Of a stretch of 64,000 nt of DNA, positions 22,246-34,410 are shown in pieces. Source of the stretch: Hyparrhenia diplandra (Eukaryota > Streptophyta > Magnoliopsida > Poales > Poaceae). The stretch lies in assembly GCA_015847255.1 (NCBI GenBank), contig JADLZK010001301.1, positions 30,681-94,680 on the forward strand, read 5' to 3'. The notes under the pieces are model-generated. The model worked only from the letters and a program-made list of their open reading frames with translations. It was not told the DNA's origin and did not search any database. Each line of letters begins with the position of its first letter. The stretch's first letter is position 1. Both the position numbers and the translations under genes were made by a program.

Positions 22246-25200
22246 CGTAACACCCTCGGTGAGCTTAGGAATTGGATCACCATGCTACGTGTCCTGTGTG
22301 TGAGCCGACCAATTTATAAGAAATCAAGTATAATTCGCAATTACGAAGCAATCGCAGATCTACACTTGAGTCCATATAAACCCGGTATTCGGAAATCTCA
22401 GAGTGATTTCAAACTCATCAACAACACAACAGGATCGTTGAGCTCGGTAGTAAAATCCGCAGGTATTTCAAACCAAATTCGACATATATTAAATATCGAG
22501 TGCGATGTATCATTTATTACAAACTCGGGTTCAACGGAAGCAAAGCGGTAGTTCAAAACCAAATAGTCTTTTAGCGAAAACAAATATAAGATAGTGCCGG
22601 TAGATAGTCAACCCCCGCAACAAAGATGAGAGAGGGGATATAGAATTGCCTTGCCCTCGCCTTACTCTTCATCAACAGGAAACAAGCAAGTCTTATAGTA
22701 ACCGTGGTACACATGCTCACCGCAACAACAGAATAAACCCCCTCGAAAGTACAAAATACTCAGCTAGACTTACCCGTCTAAAATAAAATAAAAGACTCCA
22801 AGGATCATGCTAGGCTTTATCTGGGGTTTAGCTGACTCACATAAATTTTGAAGATAAAGTTGTTTAGTGAGCCTATGCATACTACTTGTATATTTTCCAA
22901 GTTAAAAGGTTACTTATTTAAATACATAACCATAGGTCTTGTATAGTCAAGATTAATCCTTGCTCAAGAGAATAAATAATAAAGATAAGTAACTTGATCA
23001 AGTATTAGAACAGCAAACACCATGATAATATAACATATATTGCGATAATTAGACTACATTGCCGTGGAAGCATCTCGGGTTCTCACTATCGAGGAGAGAT
23101 GGCGATTCGAATCGACATCGACCAGTGGGCGAATACCCCGTCATAAACCGGGCCTACTTTGCAAAGGCAAGCCCAATTACTCCCGGGACGTTAGGGGACG
23201 TAAAGTCTCGGTCCCCGCGGCTACCCCCTCCTTCTCGGGCCACCAAGTGAGCGAGCAACGAAGACGACGCTTCGCGTGCGCATCTGCTTGCGCCCAATCA
23301 ATCCCAACCTACCACGCCAAAGGAGGAGCGGCGTCACAGCGTGCAAAAGCCGCCCCTAACATTCCCACGAGCCGTGGCTCACGACCCGATGGAGCCTACT
23401 ATATGGCCAGTACTTTTAACTTCCGACCACAGCCCGACAAAGTATGAATCCTTAATCAACCGGATGGAAAGACCACAATATCCATCCAATCTCACATGTT
23501 TTATTATTATCGGGTTCTCAGCGAAGCTTGACAATCACCCATGTGATTGTTCACAACATTTCCTCAAGTGACCGGAATCACTATCTCGCAACCATGATGC
23601 GAGCATTAACCTAGACCTCTAATTAGGATAGGGAAACTTTCAGCAAGGATCTTAATGCATCAACGGTTTCAACCATTTTCCTAACTTAATGCATGAAACA
23701 TATAAAAGACGCAAGTCAAATTGATTGGAGAAAGTAGGAAAGTCGAATGCTCCGGGGCTTGCCTCGCAGAATGTCGGCCGCACGTGCTCGGGCACTCGCG
23801 GGCAACTCGACGGTCGACTCTTCTCCTCCGATGGCTTCTCCCGGCTGCACTCCCGGATGAAGAAGCTCCCCCGCATGCGCTCCTCGATCAGCTCCTCTAA
23901 CACTTCCCGATCCGAGATGATGCATATGATGGAGAAAAGAAACAAGATTATAATAAATTAATCAAAGACTTGCATGAAATAAGATTTGGATGATTAATGA
24001 ATGTTTCATGATGCATGCTATTAGTAAGTGGATATCTCTTCCGTATAAACACAATTAAATCTACACAAGAAACCTTAACAACCTACATCGAGCAAGCACT
24101 TTGACTCACTAATGACAGGAAATGGCAGCTCGACATGCTGTCACTAAAACAGTCCTACAGAGAGTTCTACAACTCCAAATTCAGTGAACAAATACTCTAT
24201 GGAAAGCTAACAAAATTTTCTACAAAACATTCCATATCACCCAGACTTGAATCTAACATTATCAGCCTCGAAACCAGAGAAAACAGAGGCTCTGTTTCCT
24301 ACTCAACCATCACATACAACCACCATAACTTGCAAACTACTGATGTAAAACTTATCAAACTTGACCAGCAGGTAAACCAAGTCATTATCTACCAAATAAA
24401 CCTACTGGACATTTTCAAAAGATAATCTAAAGCACATAAAATGATATGCCCTATCAAACACTACACTTGCACACTATAATTATATAAATGCTAGGAATAA
24501 TAAATTGACAAAACTGCCAAGCTTACCAAACTAAGCTTACCAACAGATCCTATCCATGCTAGGAACACACAATAAAAATACTAATACACATTACCTTCAT
24601 ATAAACATGTATTTCTAAGCTATTTTCCATGCAACATAAATATGGTAAATACATAACTACTTCAGAAAATTCTACAAAAATTACCAAAGCATCTTACTGA
24701 CATATCACAGCTACCATAAAAATTTCATGGCGAGATAATGCATACACAGCTCTACACAAAAATGACAAGCTAGCACTAAATCTATGCATGAAAATACTTT
24801 TGTACTATAAAAAGTGTCAGACAACAAATTTCTGAGTATGAATAGCTTCTAAAACCTATCAAAAACAAACACACCAAGTCTCACATCCAAAACCCTAATA
24901 TTTATTTTTTATATGCTTTTCCAAAGATCACCTTGCAAATAGCACATAAATAGAAAATCACATTTCTTCTATAGAACATACCATGCATGATATTTTTCCT
25001 GGATTCTACTCACAAAATTAGGAACATTTTGTACAGGAAGCATATTTTTATCTTGCACCAATTAAAAGATATGATTTTCCTCATTTTCCATGCATTTATG
25101 ACCATAAATAAAACTCTATATAAAAGTTATCAGAAAATAGGGTTTCATAATTTTATACTGTAGCTTACAAACTAACAAGCATGACAAAATTTGTCTCACT

Positions 25201-26819
25201 CAAAAGACCTCAAAATGACCAAGTTATGAATTTTCTAAGCTCATCAAGCAAAACCGGAAAACGAGAAAAAGATAAAAGAAAAACAAAAGGACGTGGGGCC
25301 CGCATGTTAGCGAGGCGGAACAGGGTGCGGCGGCGGGTGCGGCGGATCTTCGCCGGCGGTGACCAAATCGCGCAACCAACTAGTCTAAAAGACTCTACGC
25401 GACGAGAGGGACACGATGGTGCCTTTGGTTCGACTTCGAACGGGCCGGAAACGACGGCGACGGCGGCGGCGGCGGGACGACGGCGAACCGACCGTTCGGT
25501 GCTCAACTGAGCCAACCAACCCATGTTATCGACTCTACTTGACCTAACTAAGACATGCATGGCACTTAGGGACTCAATGGAGCAACGACGGCGACAAGGC
25601 GAACTAACGAAGTGCGGCGGCTCACACGGGCAAAGGCAGCGTCGACGACGCGCACGGCGAAAATGACGGCCGGATCTACTCAACCACCTAGCTCACAAGC
25701 TCAAACACATCGAGCGACCCTAGAACACGAAAAGAACGACCTAAACGCGGCTATCGAGCTCAGCACGAGCTTGCCAACGGCGGCCATGGGCTTTCGCCCG
25801 GAGCGGTCGGGGGAAGCGGAAATGGGGTCCTTACCCCGGCTTTTACCTCGTTTTTCGATGGCGGCTTTGAGTAGAGCACAGCGTAGCGGAGCTAGGGGCG
25901 GGTTTTAGCGAGATTTGGCGCGGCGGCGGCGGGCGAACGCGGCTGGAGCTTCGGGATCGACGGCAATGGGCGCAATGGCGGCGTTCCTCGCGGCTTCGGG
26001 CGGGGCGGCGGCGGGGAGTGGAGCTAGGGTTAGGGCACGGCGTGGGGCGCCCTTTATATCGGGGCGCACGACCCGGGCGCGAGATCCGGGCCGTACATCG
26101 GCGTCAGCGCCGGCGGCCACACCGTCGCCACGGCGGTGTCGGCGGCCGACGCCGATAGGCCTCCCTCCCTGTTTTTGACAAGTGCCTCGGTTTTGGCCTG
26201 CAGCTCGAGATTCGTGTGGAATTTGGAAAAAGTCAAAACACCGATTTTGTAGAGAATTTCATAAGCTACAAAACACTCAATATGAACTTTTTCAAATTCG
26301 GCCTAGATTTGGAGATAAAAATTAAAAACAGCAAGGTCACTTCATCCATTCAAAAACAGAGTTTGAATTCAACTCAAATTTGACTCAAACTGTTGGGCAC
26401 TATTTGGATCATTTGCAAGCCTTTTCATAAGAAACTCATAAAAGATCTTTTGATCTACATAAAAAGTACTACATTTCATCTATAGAAAACTTTTGCTAGA
26501 AACACTTCTATCAAGCACTTTTTGAAAGGAGTTTCAAAATGACTCAAAAAGGTTTGACACTCTAGGGCAGATTTATAAAAGTTTTCTAAATTGAAACTCA
26601 AGCCCAAACATGGTCCTAAATTATGTCAAAAAAATATATCTAGGCACAATCTAGGTCCAAAACCACATTATAGCAAAGATCCTATAGTAGCTAGGTCAAG
26701 CAATCATGAAATGAAGCAAATTAAAGTGAATGTCATAAGTAACATGATTATGCATGAAATGATGATCATGATATGCAAATGCTCATGTTTTCAAGATGCT
26801 TAACACCTAGGGTGTTACA
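22246..26819 (-). mobile_element. 4.57-kb solo LTR (gypsy-type)
   Basis: The right end read on the minus strand starts TGTAACACCCTAGGTG. The left end reads CACCGAGGGTGTTACG, where TACA has mutated to TACG. Flanks are TGTCT (22241-22245) and TGTCC (26820-26824), a one-mismatch 5-bp duplication. A TATA-like GATATAAAGG lies at 26060-26051 on the minus strand, followed by a GC-rich leader running to about 25270. No gag or pol is seen. The inner frames (25181-26178) are GC-rich leader and not recognisable proteins. A solo LTR from a long-LTR gypsy lineage is the best reading. Confidence 0.75.
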
Positions 26820-26824
26820 TGTCC

Positions 26825-27799
26825 CAGGTTACGTACATCCGACAATGTTTGGATTAGGAAAACTGGATTAGCATGCCCGTGTGTGAAACCTTCAACAATT
26901 TTCGTCGGTGTGGTGATGCATATGTGTGTGAGAACATTAACAATTTTGTCGTTTCATGTATGGATGATGCATGATTGTCTTGTATATATACAAATGTGTT
27001 TGATTTGTGAAAATTGATTCAAATTCAAATGAATATGATGTATTTTATATATTACAATTGTTGCATATTGTTTTCTCTTTGAAAAAAATTGTTGGCAGCG
27101 TAGGAAATAACAAAGTCGGCCATAGTTAAAACCTTTAACCACGATAGGCATTTAAAAATGCCCCATGACATGCAAGTAAGAACTTAGCCTCCCTCAGCTT
27201 GCCCTATTGACACCAAAATATGTTTTAGAGTTTGTTTGGTTCACTTGGACTAACAACTAGTAGTAGCTAAAAACACCCTATTCTATCCAAACATGTAGAC
27301 CAATGGTTAACCAATTGCTACTTACATGCTTGGCACACCATCATCGGATTTGTGCCCCCTTATCCAGGGTCAAAAGTCATCAAAAGCTAGAGTCGGTGGA
27401 GGTGAGGATGCCGGGGCAAAGGGGAGGAGGCAGATTTTGCCCCCTTGTCCGAGGGTACAAGGTCATCAAAAGCTAGATTTGTGGATGTGAGGAGGTTGTG
27501 GGGCAAAGGGCGAGAGAGGAGGGTGAAGCATGAGAGAGAAGTCTAGGATTAGGAGAGATGCACGGGGCTACGGATGTGATAGATGGTATAGAGAGATGTA
27601 GAATAGATTATTTGTGTTAGGATTGAGAATGAGCCACACCCTTATTTTTCGTTGGCGTCCTATTTAGTTGTTGGCCTAAAAAATTGCTAGGACATTTACA
27701 AAGGCTGAGCCGTCTTCGAAAATAGAACGTTTATCACTTAAAATTGTTTTTTGCAATACCGTTGCTTTGTAATATTTTTCTCTTCCGGTCCAACAAAAC
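26825..27799. other. intergenic, no gene recognised
   Basis: AT-rich to 27160, then two imperfect direct copies of a phrase (27355-27420 and 27440-27510) with gtcatcaaaagctaga and ggcaaaggg. No coding region supported. Confidence 0.4.
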
Positions 27800-27802
27800 T
27801 AC

Positions 27803-28105
27803 GGGCCTATTTGACAAACTGTTTTTTTTTTTTACTGCCAAATACCCTTTTCAAAATAGCTTCACATGTGAAGGTGTTGTTTTCCCTCTAATAAAGGAAT
27901 GGAATGAGAGAGAGTTGCAAAAAGTAGCTTATCCAAGCTCTCTACTTCATTTCTCTCTCATGTCCATATATGAAGCTATTAGTATTGCTATTTTGCCGAA
28001 CAATTTTTTTTTCAAAACAATTCAGTTCCACCTAGAGAGTTGCTCATGAAGTGGTTTTACAAAAAAAAACTTTACTAGTGAAGCTGAATTGTGCCAAATA
28101 GGTTC
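27803..28105. mobile_element. PIF/Harbinger- or Tourist-like MITE (303 bp)
   Basis: Left end GGGCCTATTTGACAAAC. The right end, read on the other strand, gives GAACCTATTTGGCACAA. A 3-bp duplication TAC flanks it (27800-27802, 28106-28108). The GGCCTGTTTGGCACA terminus is typical of grass Tourist-like MITEs, although TTA or TAA is the usual duplication. Confidence 0.55.
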
Positions 28106-28385
28106 TACATGCTCCTTTATTAAGCAAAAAGCTCAAGAAGGGGACACATTAGATTGATCTATTCATTTAGTTTTGGGATCAAATAGCGCAAAAACACTCC
28201 ATTGCGCAACAAAGTCGGTAAGCCATCATTTTCAATTAGTGCTCGACCACAATTTTTTTGGTGAACTAGTTCTACATTGAATACAGTAGGTCTTGATTTT
28301 CTTCTGAATTTTCTTTTTACGAAATGTGGAACTTGTATTTCAACTTGTTGAATGAAAGCATATAGAGTCATCTTTGTGAAACTTA

Positions 28386-28647
28386 CTCCCTCTGTTCTAA
28401 ATTATAAGTTATTTCTAAAATCTTGAAGAATTAAAGCATATGAAGTTTCATCAAAGTTAGAAAACTACAAAGACTTATGATAGTAAGTATATTAAGAAAA
28501 ATATAATTAATCGGATTCTAATGATACTTAGTTGACATCATACATATTATTATTTTATCATATAAATTTGGTCATAATATTATCAAATTTGAGATACTTT
28601 AACTCTCTAAAATTCTTAAAATAACTTATAATTTAAGATGGAGGGAG
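28386..28647. mobile_element. Stowaway-like MITE (262 bp)
   Basis: Begins CTCCCTCTGTTCTAAATT and ends AATTTAAGATGGAGGGAG, with long inverted arms (TTATAAGTTATTT against AAATAACTTATAA). TA duplications lie at 28384-28385 and 28648-28649. Confidence 0.88.
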
Positions 28648-28678
28648 TATGTGATTGTTTTTCAAGGATTAGAACATA

Positions 28679-28919
28679 CTCCCTCCGTTTTAAATTATAA
28701 TTTGTTTGACGTTTTTTCAACTCCAAGTTTGACAGGTTATCTTATTCAAAAATTTGTGTAAAAATATCATTTCTTTTTTTTTGCGGTATGCTTTATTAAT
28801 AAAGGGTCCTTAAACATGACTTAAATTCAACTATATTTGCATAAATTTTTAAGTAAAACGAGTGGTCAAACTTAAGATGGAAAAAAAGTCAAACGAATTA
28901 TAATTTGAAATGGAGGAAG
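28679..28919. mobile_element. Stowaway-like MITE (241 bp)
   Basis: Begins CTCCCTCCGTTTTAAATT and ends AATTTGAAATGGAGGAAG, with TA at 28677-28678 and 28920-28921. It lies 31 bases from the preceding MITE. A T run with GCGGTATGCTTTATTAATAA near 28772-28802 may be a short LINE-tail insertion inside it. Confidence 0.82.
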
Positions 28920-29211
28920 TATTTTTAAAAAAAAAAAGAAAGGAAAGAAGATACAAACGCAAATCAATATGTGGGCGGCCTTTCGCCGGAAGTTCCTGGC
29001 CCTCTCTCCCTTGATTAACTTTTTAGATTATTTAACTGATGGGCCGCAACGGCTGGGCTCGGGGCCTTGCCGACGGGAAAAGTATCTTTCGCATGATTTT
29101 CAGCGTATCTAGCAGCATCATATCTGTGTATTCCTCATCAATGATCAACAGAATCTCTACAACATAAAAAGAACAAAATTAAGATTACCTAATGATGCGA
29201 TAATTTTTAGT

Positions 29212-29748
29212 TTGTCCGTCTGCCTCCTCCATGCGATCCCCTCTCCCGTTCGCCCAACAGAAAAGGAAAGAAAAATCTCGGGATGGAAGGATTCCAGAAA
29301 AATGCCGCCCACACCCACTCCCAAAAATCACGGCAACCCTCTATCATCAATCCCCTCCCACCGTACAATAAAAAAGGAAATCCCACAATCAACAAAAAAA
29401 AAAAAAAAAAACGCTCCTCCATCCCATCCCGCCCTCTACCGCGAACTGGCGGATGACCTCACCAACTCTCAGCCGTCGCCACGCACGCACTTCCCAGCCC
29501 CTCCCAATCCCATGGCGATGGTGCCGAGTAGCGCAGGGTGGAAAGTCCCTTCGGCCGACCTAGCTCGCGGAGGCGCATCCCACTGCCGGACGACCTCGTC
29601 AAGCCGCCGCCGTCAACGTCGTCGCCGCGATATGCACCGACGTCGTTTCCTCTGCATCCCCGCACCTGCGTTGCTCAGCCTCGACCAGCGGCACCAGCGC
29701 ACCCGCGGTGCTAGCTGTTACCTTCCCTGTAAGGTGATGATTACATGA
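29212..29748 (+). other. GC-rich open stretch upstream of mS23-like fragment
   Basis: A 178-codon open frame with an inner ATG at 29512 (MAMVPSSAGWKVPSADLARG) and a 5' splice-like GTAAGG at 29729. Composition is rich in Arg, Ser and Pro, and no family is recognised. It may be the first exon or leader of the spliced fragment that follows, but its phase does not match the next exon. Confidence 0.3.
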
Positions 29749-29891
29749 ATACCTGATCGGATCTTTTCTTTGGAGATGTGACTAATGTTTTGATCCTATT
29801 CTCTGGAATATTTTCTGTCTATTTCTTGGAGTTGATTTATTTTACTTTCTCTCTTTGAACACAAGATGCATTGTTTTCCCATCCCTTCCAG

Positions 29892-30454
29892 GATAAGTGG
29901 ATTTGATCCAACACCAGCTAGAGTCTTTGATTGGCGTGTACTGGAGTTGAAACAGCAAGGAGTCAATGAAGATGATGCAATGGCTGTAGCATATGTAATT
30001 TTTCTCATCTAGATCCTTTATTTTTTTTTATTAAACACCATTAAACAGAAAATTAAATTCTGGACCTCACTGTACTTAATTTGTTAGGCTGTGGGAATGG
30101 AATTATTTCAGATTTGTTGGGTTGTGCGAATGGAATTATTTCTCTTCCATTTGTTGGGATGTGTGAATGGAATTATTTCAGATTCAAGCTGACCTATACC
30201 ATTTGTGATTGTAACAACCTGCTTTTCACAATAAATTGATTGTTGACAACATGTTTTTATCATATCAGGTAAAGAGGCTAGAAAGGATCGGAAGATCTAA
30301 TTTGTCTGTTTTGATTGAAGGTAATTTTTTATCCTATTTTTAATGGATGCTTCAACTATGAATTTACTGTTGGTTGAACGCTTACATATAAATTTAGTTT
30401 CATTTGTCAGCTGATGGTGATCTTCCATATTGTCCCCGTATGCTTGTACAATGA
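29892..30454 (+). pseudogene. spliced gene fragment resembling mitochondrial ribosomal protein mS23
   Basis: Three exon-like pieces fit GT-AG introns and keep one frame: 29892-29994 (after TTCCAG, before GTAATT), 30269-30320 (after ATCAG, before GTAATT) and 30411-30454 (after GTCAG, ending in TGA). The first encodes ISGFDPTPARVFDWRVLELK then QQGVNEDDAMAVAY, which closely resembles the plant mS23 segment I remember as FDPPPARVFAWRVLELKEQG. The next two (VKRLERIGRSNLS and DGDLPYCPRML) do not continue mS23. No in-frame first exon could be joined: the candidate ATG at 29512 with donor GTAAGG at 29729 gives the wrong phase. It could be a captured fragment, a chimeric gene or a truncated copy. Function not assigned. 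Confidence 0.5.
30086..30185 (+). repeat. three-copy tandem repeat, about 45-50 bp
   Basis: The phrase GAATGGAATTATTTC recurs three times with GGTTGTG or GGATGTG before it, inside the intron-like region between the first and second exon-like pieces. Confidence 0.65.
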
Positions 30455-31378
30455 AAGTTAGTATTGAATGTTTTTGGTTAATATATCAGTTTACCTTTGT
30501 TTTTTCTCTTTTCTTCCTTGCAAAGGCTTCATGACGCCCATAAGCAATGAGTAATTCCTGCTAAAAATATATGTGTCAATCATGGGTAGACTACAGATTC
30601 AGGCATTAATTGGGTTGAAGACTGCAATTTCCTGTAGAAGAGTACTGTTTTCTTTTGGCTTAATGTAATTTGTGCTACTGTTTTTTCGCACTTCAGCCAA
30701 ATAAATTATGTTGTCAAAGTTGATCAGATTGTGTTTAGCATGAAAAGATTACAACATAATGTATTAACTATGAGTGTGGGTTTCTTGTTGACATGTCAAA
30801 GTTGATATGCCTAATTGATATTGTTTCAAAGTCTACAATTTTGTCAAATCTAATTGTTACCCAGCCTACTTAGAGTCTTAGACTGATCTCTAACTGCTCT
30901 CATCTCTTCGTTCATAATTTTTATAAGGAAAAAGAAGATGCAACTTAGCTAGGACAACAGCAGTCTGCAGCTTCTGTTCCCTTTATAGTGTGAACTAATC
31001 TGATCTAATTAATTACACCTTCAAAAATCATAAATACTGATATCTGAATGACAGTTTAAAGTTTTTGCCATCGTATGCAAAAATCATGATAAAGAAGCTT
31101 GGGAATATCCAAATATTAGCAACATGGGATCTGTTAACAAATTTGAATTTCTGAGATAATAGCTTACTTTGATGGAGTAACCTTTGAGAATGGTAGAACG
31201 ATGAATCTGCATGTGACCATCCTATTTTATTTGGAGTTTGTTCTGAGCTTTGAGCAGTTGCAGCAATGCACTACAGGAGTATGAACTAATCACATATGCA
31301 GATGTTGAATCAAGTAAATGTTAGGCAAAATGGGAGAAATATATGTTAGCTGAGTGCTTTAATGTTTTTTGACGCCAG

Positions 31379-31536
31379 GTGCCTCGCCATCAAAACCGCC
31401 CAGCGGGGGAGACAGCCAGGTCTACTACGCCGTCGCCGTTGAACAACCCGGCGGGCATCGCCAGACGCCGCCACCACCAGCGACGAGCGCCAAACGGGTA
31501 GAATTTCAGATCAAGCTGGAGTGGGCATATAATTAA
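31379..31536 (+). other. isolated GC-rich exon-like segment
   Basis: After an acceptor-like GCCAG the sequence reads open for 51 codons (ASPSKPPSGGDSQVYYAVAV and on to EFQIKLEWAYN) and ends at TAA. Its GC content contrasts sharply with the AT-rich flanks. It could be a captured exon, like the mS23-like piece upstream. The family is not recognised. Confidence 0.35.
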
Positions 31537-31539
31537 TTA

Positions 31540-33000
31540 ATAGTTGAATTTGTCATCCAGAATAGCTAGCTGTAGCAGGCTATAGCAGGCCACAACACCT
31601 GGTTTAGGACAACGGCGTGCTGATGGGTGATCCTGTGACAGCTTTTATCGTGATTGAATGGCGAAAAGGTTTCCTTATACACAAATCCAATCTTAGTTGT
31701 TTATTATCAAATGCTATATTGGTTTTTGGAAGTCAAATTTATCAAATCCTACCTTTTATTTTGAAGCCTGTATTTCTTTGTTTAGAATTCATGACATGTG
31801 TGTCTCCCTTCATATATACTTTGGTTGACATAACGAAATGCATGGATGGTAGTTAAATACATATCTTGGTGCCACAAGTATATATGTTTGTTAGATATGA
31901 TGATTGTCAACTATGGGTTGGTACATATATCTAAATCTGTTGGTCTTACAATTCTTCCAAAATTTGTTCAGTACTTATGCTAATTAGCTACTGTTGCATG
32001 CTTATGTTAATTGCATATTGTTATGTTCCCATGGTATTCCTCAACCAATGCTTTTTGTGTGACTGGCAGAGATGGCCTGCTGTGCACATGAAAATATTTC
32101 CTTAATCGTCATATCTGGATTGACTAAAACCATTATAAAGGCCAGTGCATGTATATCAAACAATAGTAGCTTGCTATTATGACTTTTAAAATATTTCCAA
32201 TATTATTGGTGCATTTTGACATTGATTTTTTTTTTCCATATGGAGATTTCAAACATTAATGACATTGTACATTGCGATGTCTAGAACCACATCAAGAGCA
32301 AATATGAAGATCAGTCCTTGCCCTCCCACCAGATGCGGACGCACAGGACGAGGCCAAAAAGATGGAGAAGAAAAATGCTAAAAAAGAATGTTGTGGGAAA
32401 AAAAAAAAATAAAAAGAATGCATTAAAAAGTAAGGATAAGAAGACCCCAACTTTGGATGGAACTTTCACGAAAAATATTGTATTCAAAGAGGTTCTAACG
32501 CCATAGGCGAGGTAATAAAAGATTACTAACACATACAGAACATTTTTAATTCAATTTATATTGTACAAATATTATTTCACTAAGGCCGTATTTGTTGTTG
32601 TTCATAGGTACTTTTGAAAGGTTTATCATACTTTACGGTAAGGATAACATAATTTGTTTTAAGGTTTCATGAGATTTTCAAGACACACAAAGCATTGCCC
32701 ATGTGACAACACTAATATTTGCATACATTCTCATGTGTATGGAGATGCGGTGGAACTTATTCGTGAATTTATTGGTGCACTAAATAAGTGGATATCAAAG
32801 ACATCTTCCAACCAATATAAAACATTATCTTTGGCGGATTACTGAAAAGTCTAATACAATAGACTTTATGAGCTTGTGACACCATGATATTTGTGATTGT
32901 GTTAACATCACAAAATTTAAGTGTTTGGATTAAATGCCACTTTAATATCATTGTTTAATTTAATAATATTGTTATCATATCATGGGATCCGTATGTTTTT
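31540..33000. other. AT-rich DNA, no gene recognised
   Basis: Lies between the exon-like segment and the Helitron terminus. A lysine-rich 62-codon frame (32318-32506) has no recognised domain and is probably chance. Confidence 0.4.
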
Positions 33001-33017
33001 ATATAAGATTTAGCTAT

Positions 33018-33046
33018 CCCGTGGCAACGCACGGGTGCGATACTAG
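33018..33046 (+). mobile_element. Helitron 3' terminus
   Basis: A hairpin CCCGTG-GCAACG-CACGGG (33018-33035) is followed by TGCGATA and CTAG (33043-33046), then T. A short GC hairpin a few bases before CTRR, with the element ending before a T, is the standard Helitron 3' structure. The GCAACGCACGGG wording is common on grass Helitrons. The 5' TC end was not located, so the body is not delimited. It would lie to the left and could include the gene fragments at 29.2-31.5 kb. Confidence 0.7.
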
Positions 33047-33494
33047 TAAAGTGCAAAGGTTACAACGGAGAAGTTTTGAAACGGTAAAACCATATTAATT
33101 TTTGTCCACCTCTGTATAAAATAAAATGGGGAGAGTTATCTTGAAGTGGGATGTATAGAAAGTATGCAATTCCATCTTAATTGTGCCTAATATTTTGGTC
33201 GCGAAAAACAAAACTGACTAATATTATCATACTAACCATGGATTATCAAATATGTTTTTAATGTATAGTTTTTTGAAATTATAAATATTAATAATATTTC
33301 TAATACATTAAAATTTATTAAATCTAAATAGATAGACTAGATATAAAATTACACATTATTTTAGGATGAAGGTAGTAGCTAGCTTGTAACGTTACGAGTT
33401 GAGAGCTCCTCTAGGCGCTTACACTTACAACGGGAACAAGTTGATAGGTCTTTACACCTGCCATGCTCTTCTCATGCGCATAAAACATGGAAAT
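33047..33494. other. intergenic, no gene recognised
   Basis: AT-rich, no coding evidence. Confidence 0.5.
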
Positions 33495-33502
33495 GCTGCG
33501 AC

Positions 33503-34106
33503 TAAACATGTGCATCGGGTCGGAAGACGACGGCACGGCACGGGCCCGGGCGTTGTGCACGCCCGGTCAGCATCGGCCTGTTTGGCCCACGGGCCACCGG
33601 GCCGTGCCTAACCAGTGCAACGGTGCCACGGGGTCGCCTGTGCACGGCCCACGGACCGACTTTTCGGGCCGTGCCAGCGTAAAAAAGCACGGGCCCAAAG
33701 AGCGAACGGGCCGCCCATGGCCCGGATAGAAGGGGAAGTGGAAGAGATGCCGCGAGGAGGAACTGTCCGCCGTCGTGCTTTCGTCTCACGAGCGGGGAGG
33801 GAGGGCCGCTGGCCGGCGCCGGCCGTGCGGTGGTTGCAGCATGCAGGATTGAGGAATCAGTGCTTTGGTGGCTTTTTTTAAGTATGAAGGCTGATGGGCT
33901 GGTAGCAGAATTTATCGACCGGGCCCATATCGTGCTCGCTGTATATTACCGCCGCGTCCGGGCTGGCCGCGCGCCGGGGTCGCCAGGCACGCCCACCCGG
34001 GCACCGGCGGCCCGAGCCCATTTTTTCGCGCCGGGCCGTGCGCCGTGCCGGGCCAAAAACGTGCCGTGTCGTGCCACCGTGCCTCGTGCTTTCTCGCACA
34101 GGTTTA
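33503..34106. mobile_element. nonautonomous hAT element (604 bp)
   Basis: Terminal inverted repeats TAAACATGTGC (left) and GCACAGGTTTA (right, 10 of 11 complementary) are flanked by a perfect 8-bp target duplication GCTGCGAC at 33495-33502 and 34107-34114. The interior has GC-rich arms with many GGCCGTGCC and CACGGGCC words, as in grass hAT elements. Open frames inside are by-products of the GC-rich arms; no transposase is present. Confidence 0.9.
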
Positions 34107-34410
34107 GCTGCGACTATCTACAGGCTACAAATGCCTTTCTTTGTTCATGCACGCAACTTAGATACTTTTCATTGACGACAATGACCAATGATTAATATTA
34201 ATTTAAACCTTGGTGCCTCTCCAGCTGTACCTTGTTAAGAATGTTCCAATCAGCTACCAAAAGAATGGCGGTGCACGTGGTGAATTTGCTCTGACGGGCC
34301 AGAGGTATTTCAATAGTCTGGTAGGATTAAAAGTATTTTTTTTAAAAAAAAAGGGATTGTGATATTGACAGATAGACTGAATCTGTGCAGTGGGTTCTCC
34401 ATATCTAATA

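Noticed and set aside
25181..26178. GC-rich open frames that look like a gene
   Set aside because: They fall in the leader region of the 4.57-kb solo LTR, downstream of its TATA on the minus strand, with no recognised protein motif.
21879..27215. Similar phrase ACTTAGCCTCCCT at both places as LTRs of one element
   Set aside because: Similarity covers only about 35 bases and the intervening sequence is explained by the solo LTR with its own duplication.
33399..34195. Several open frames on both strands in a GC-rich block
   Set aside because: They lie in the GC-rich arms of the hAT element delimited by GCTGCGAC duplications and have no domain.
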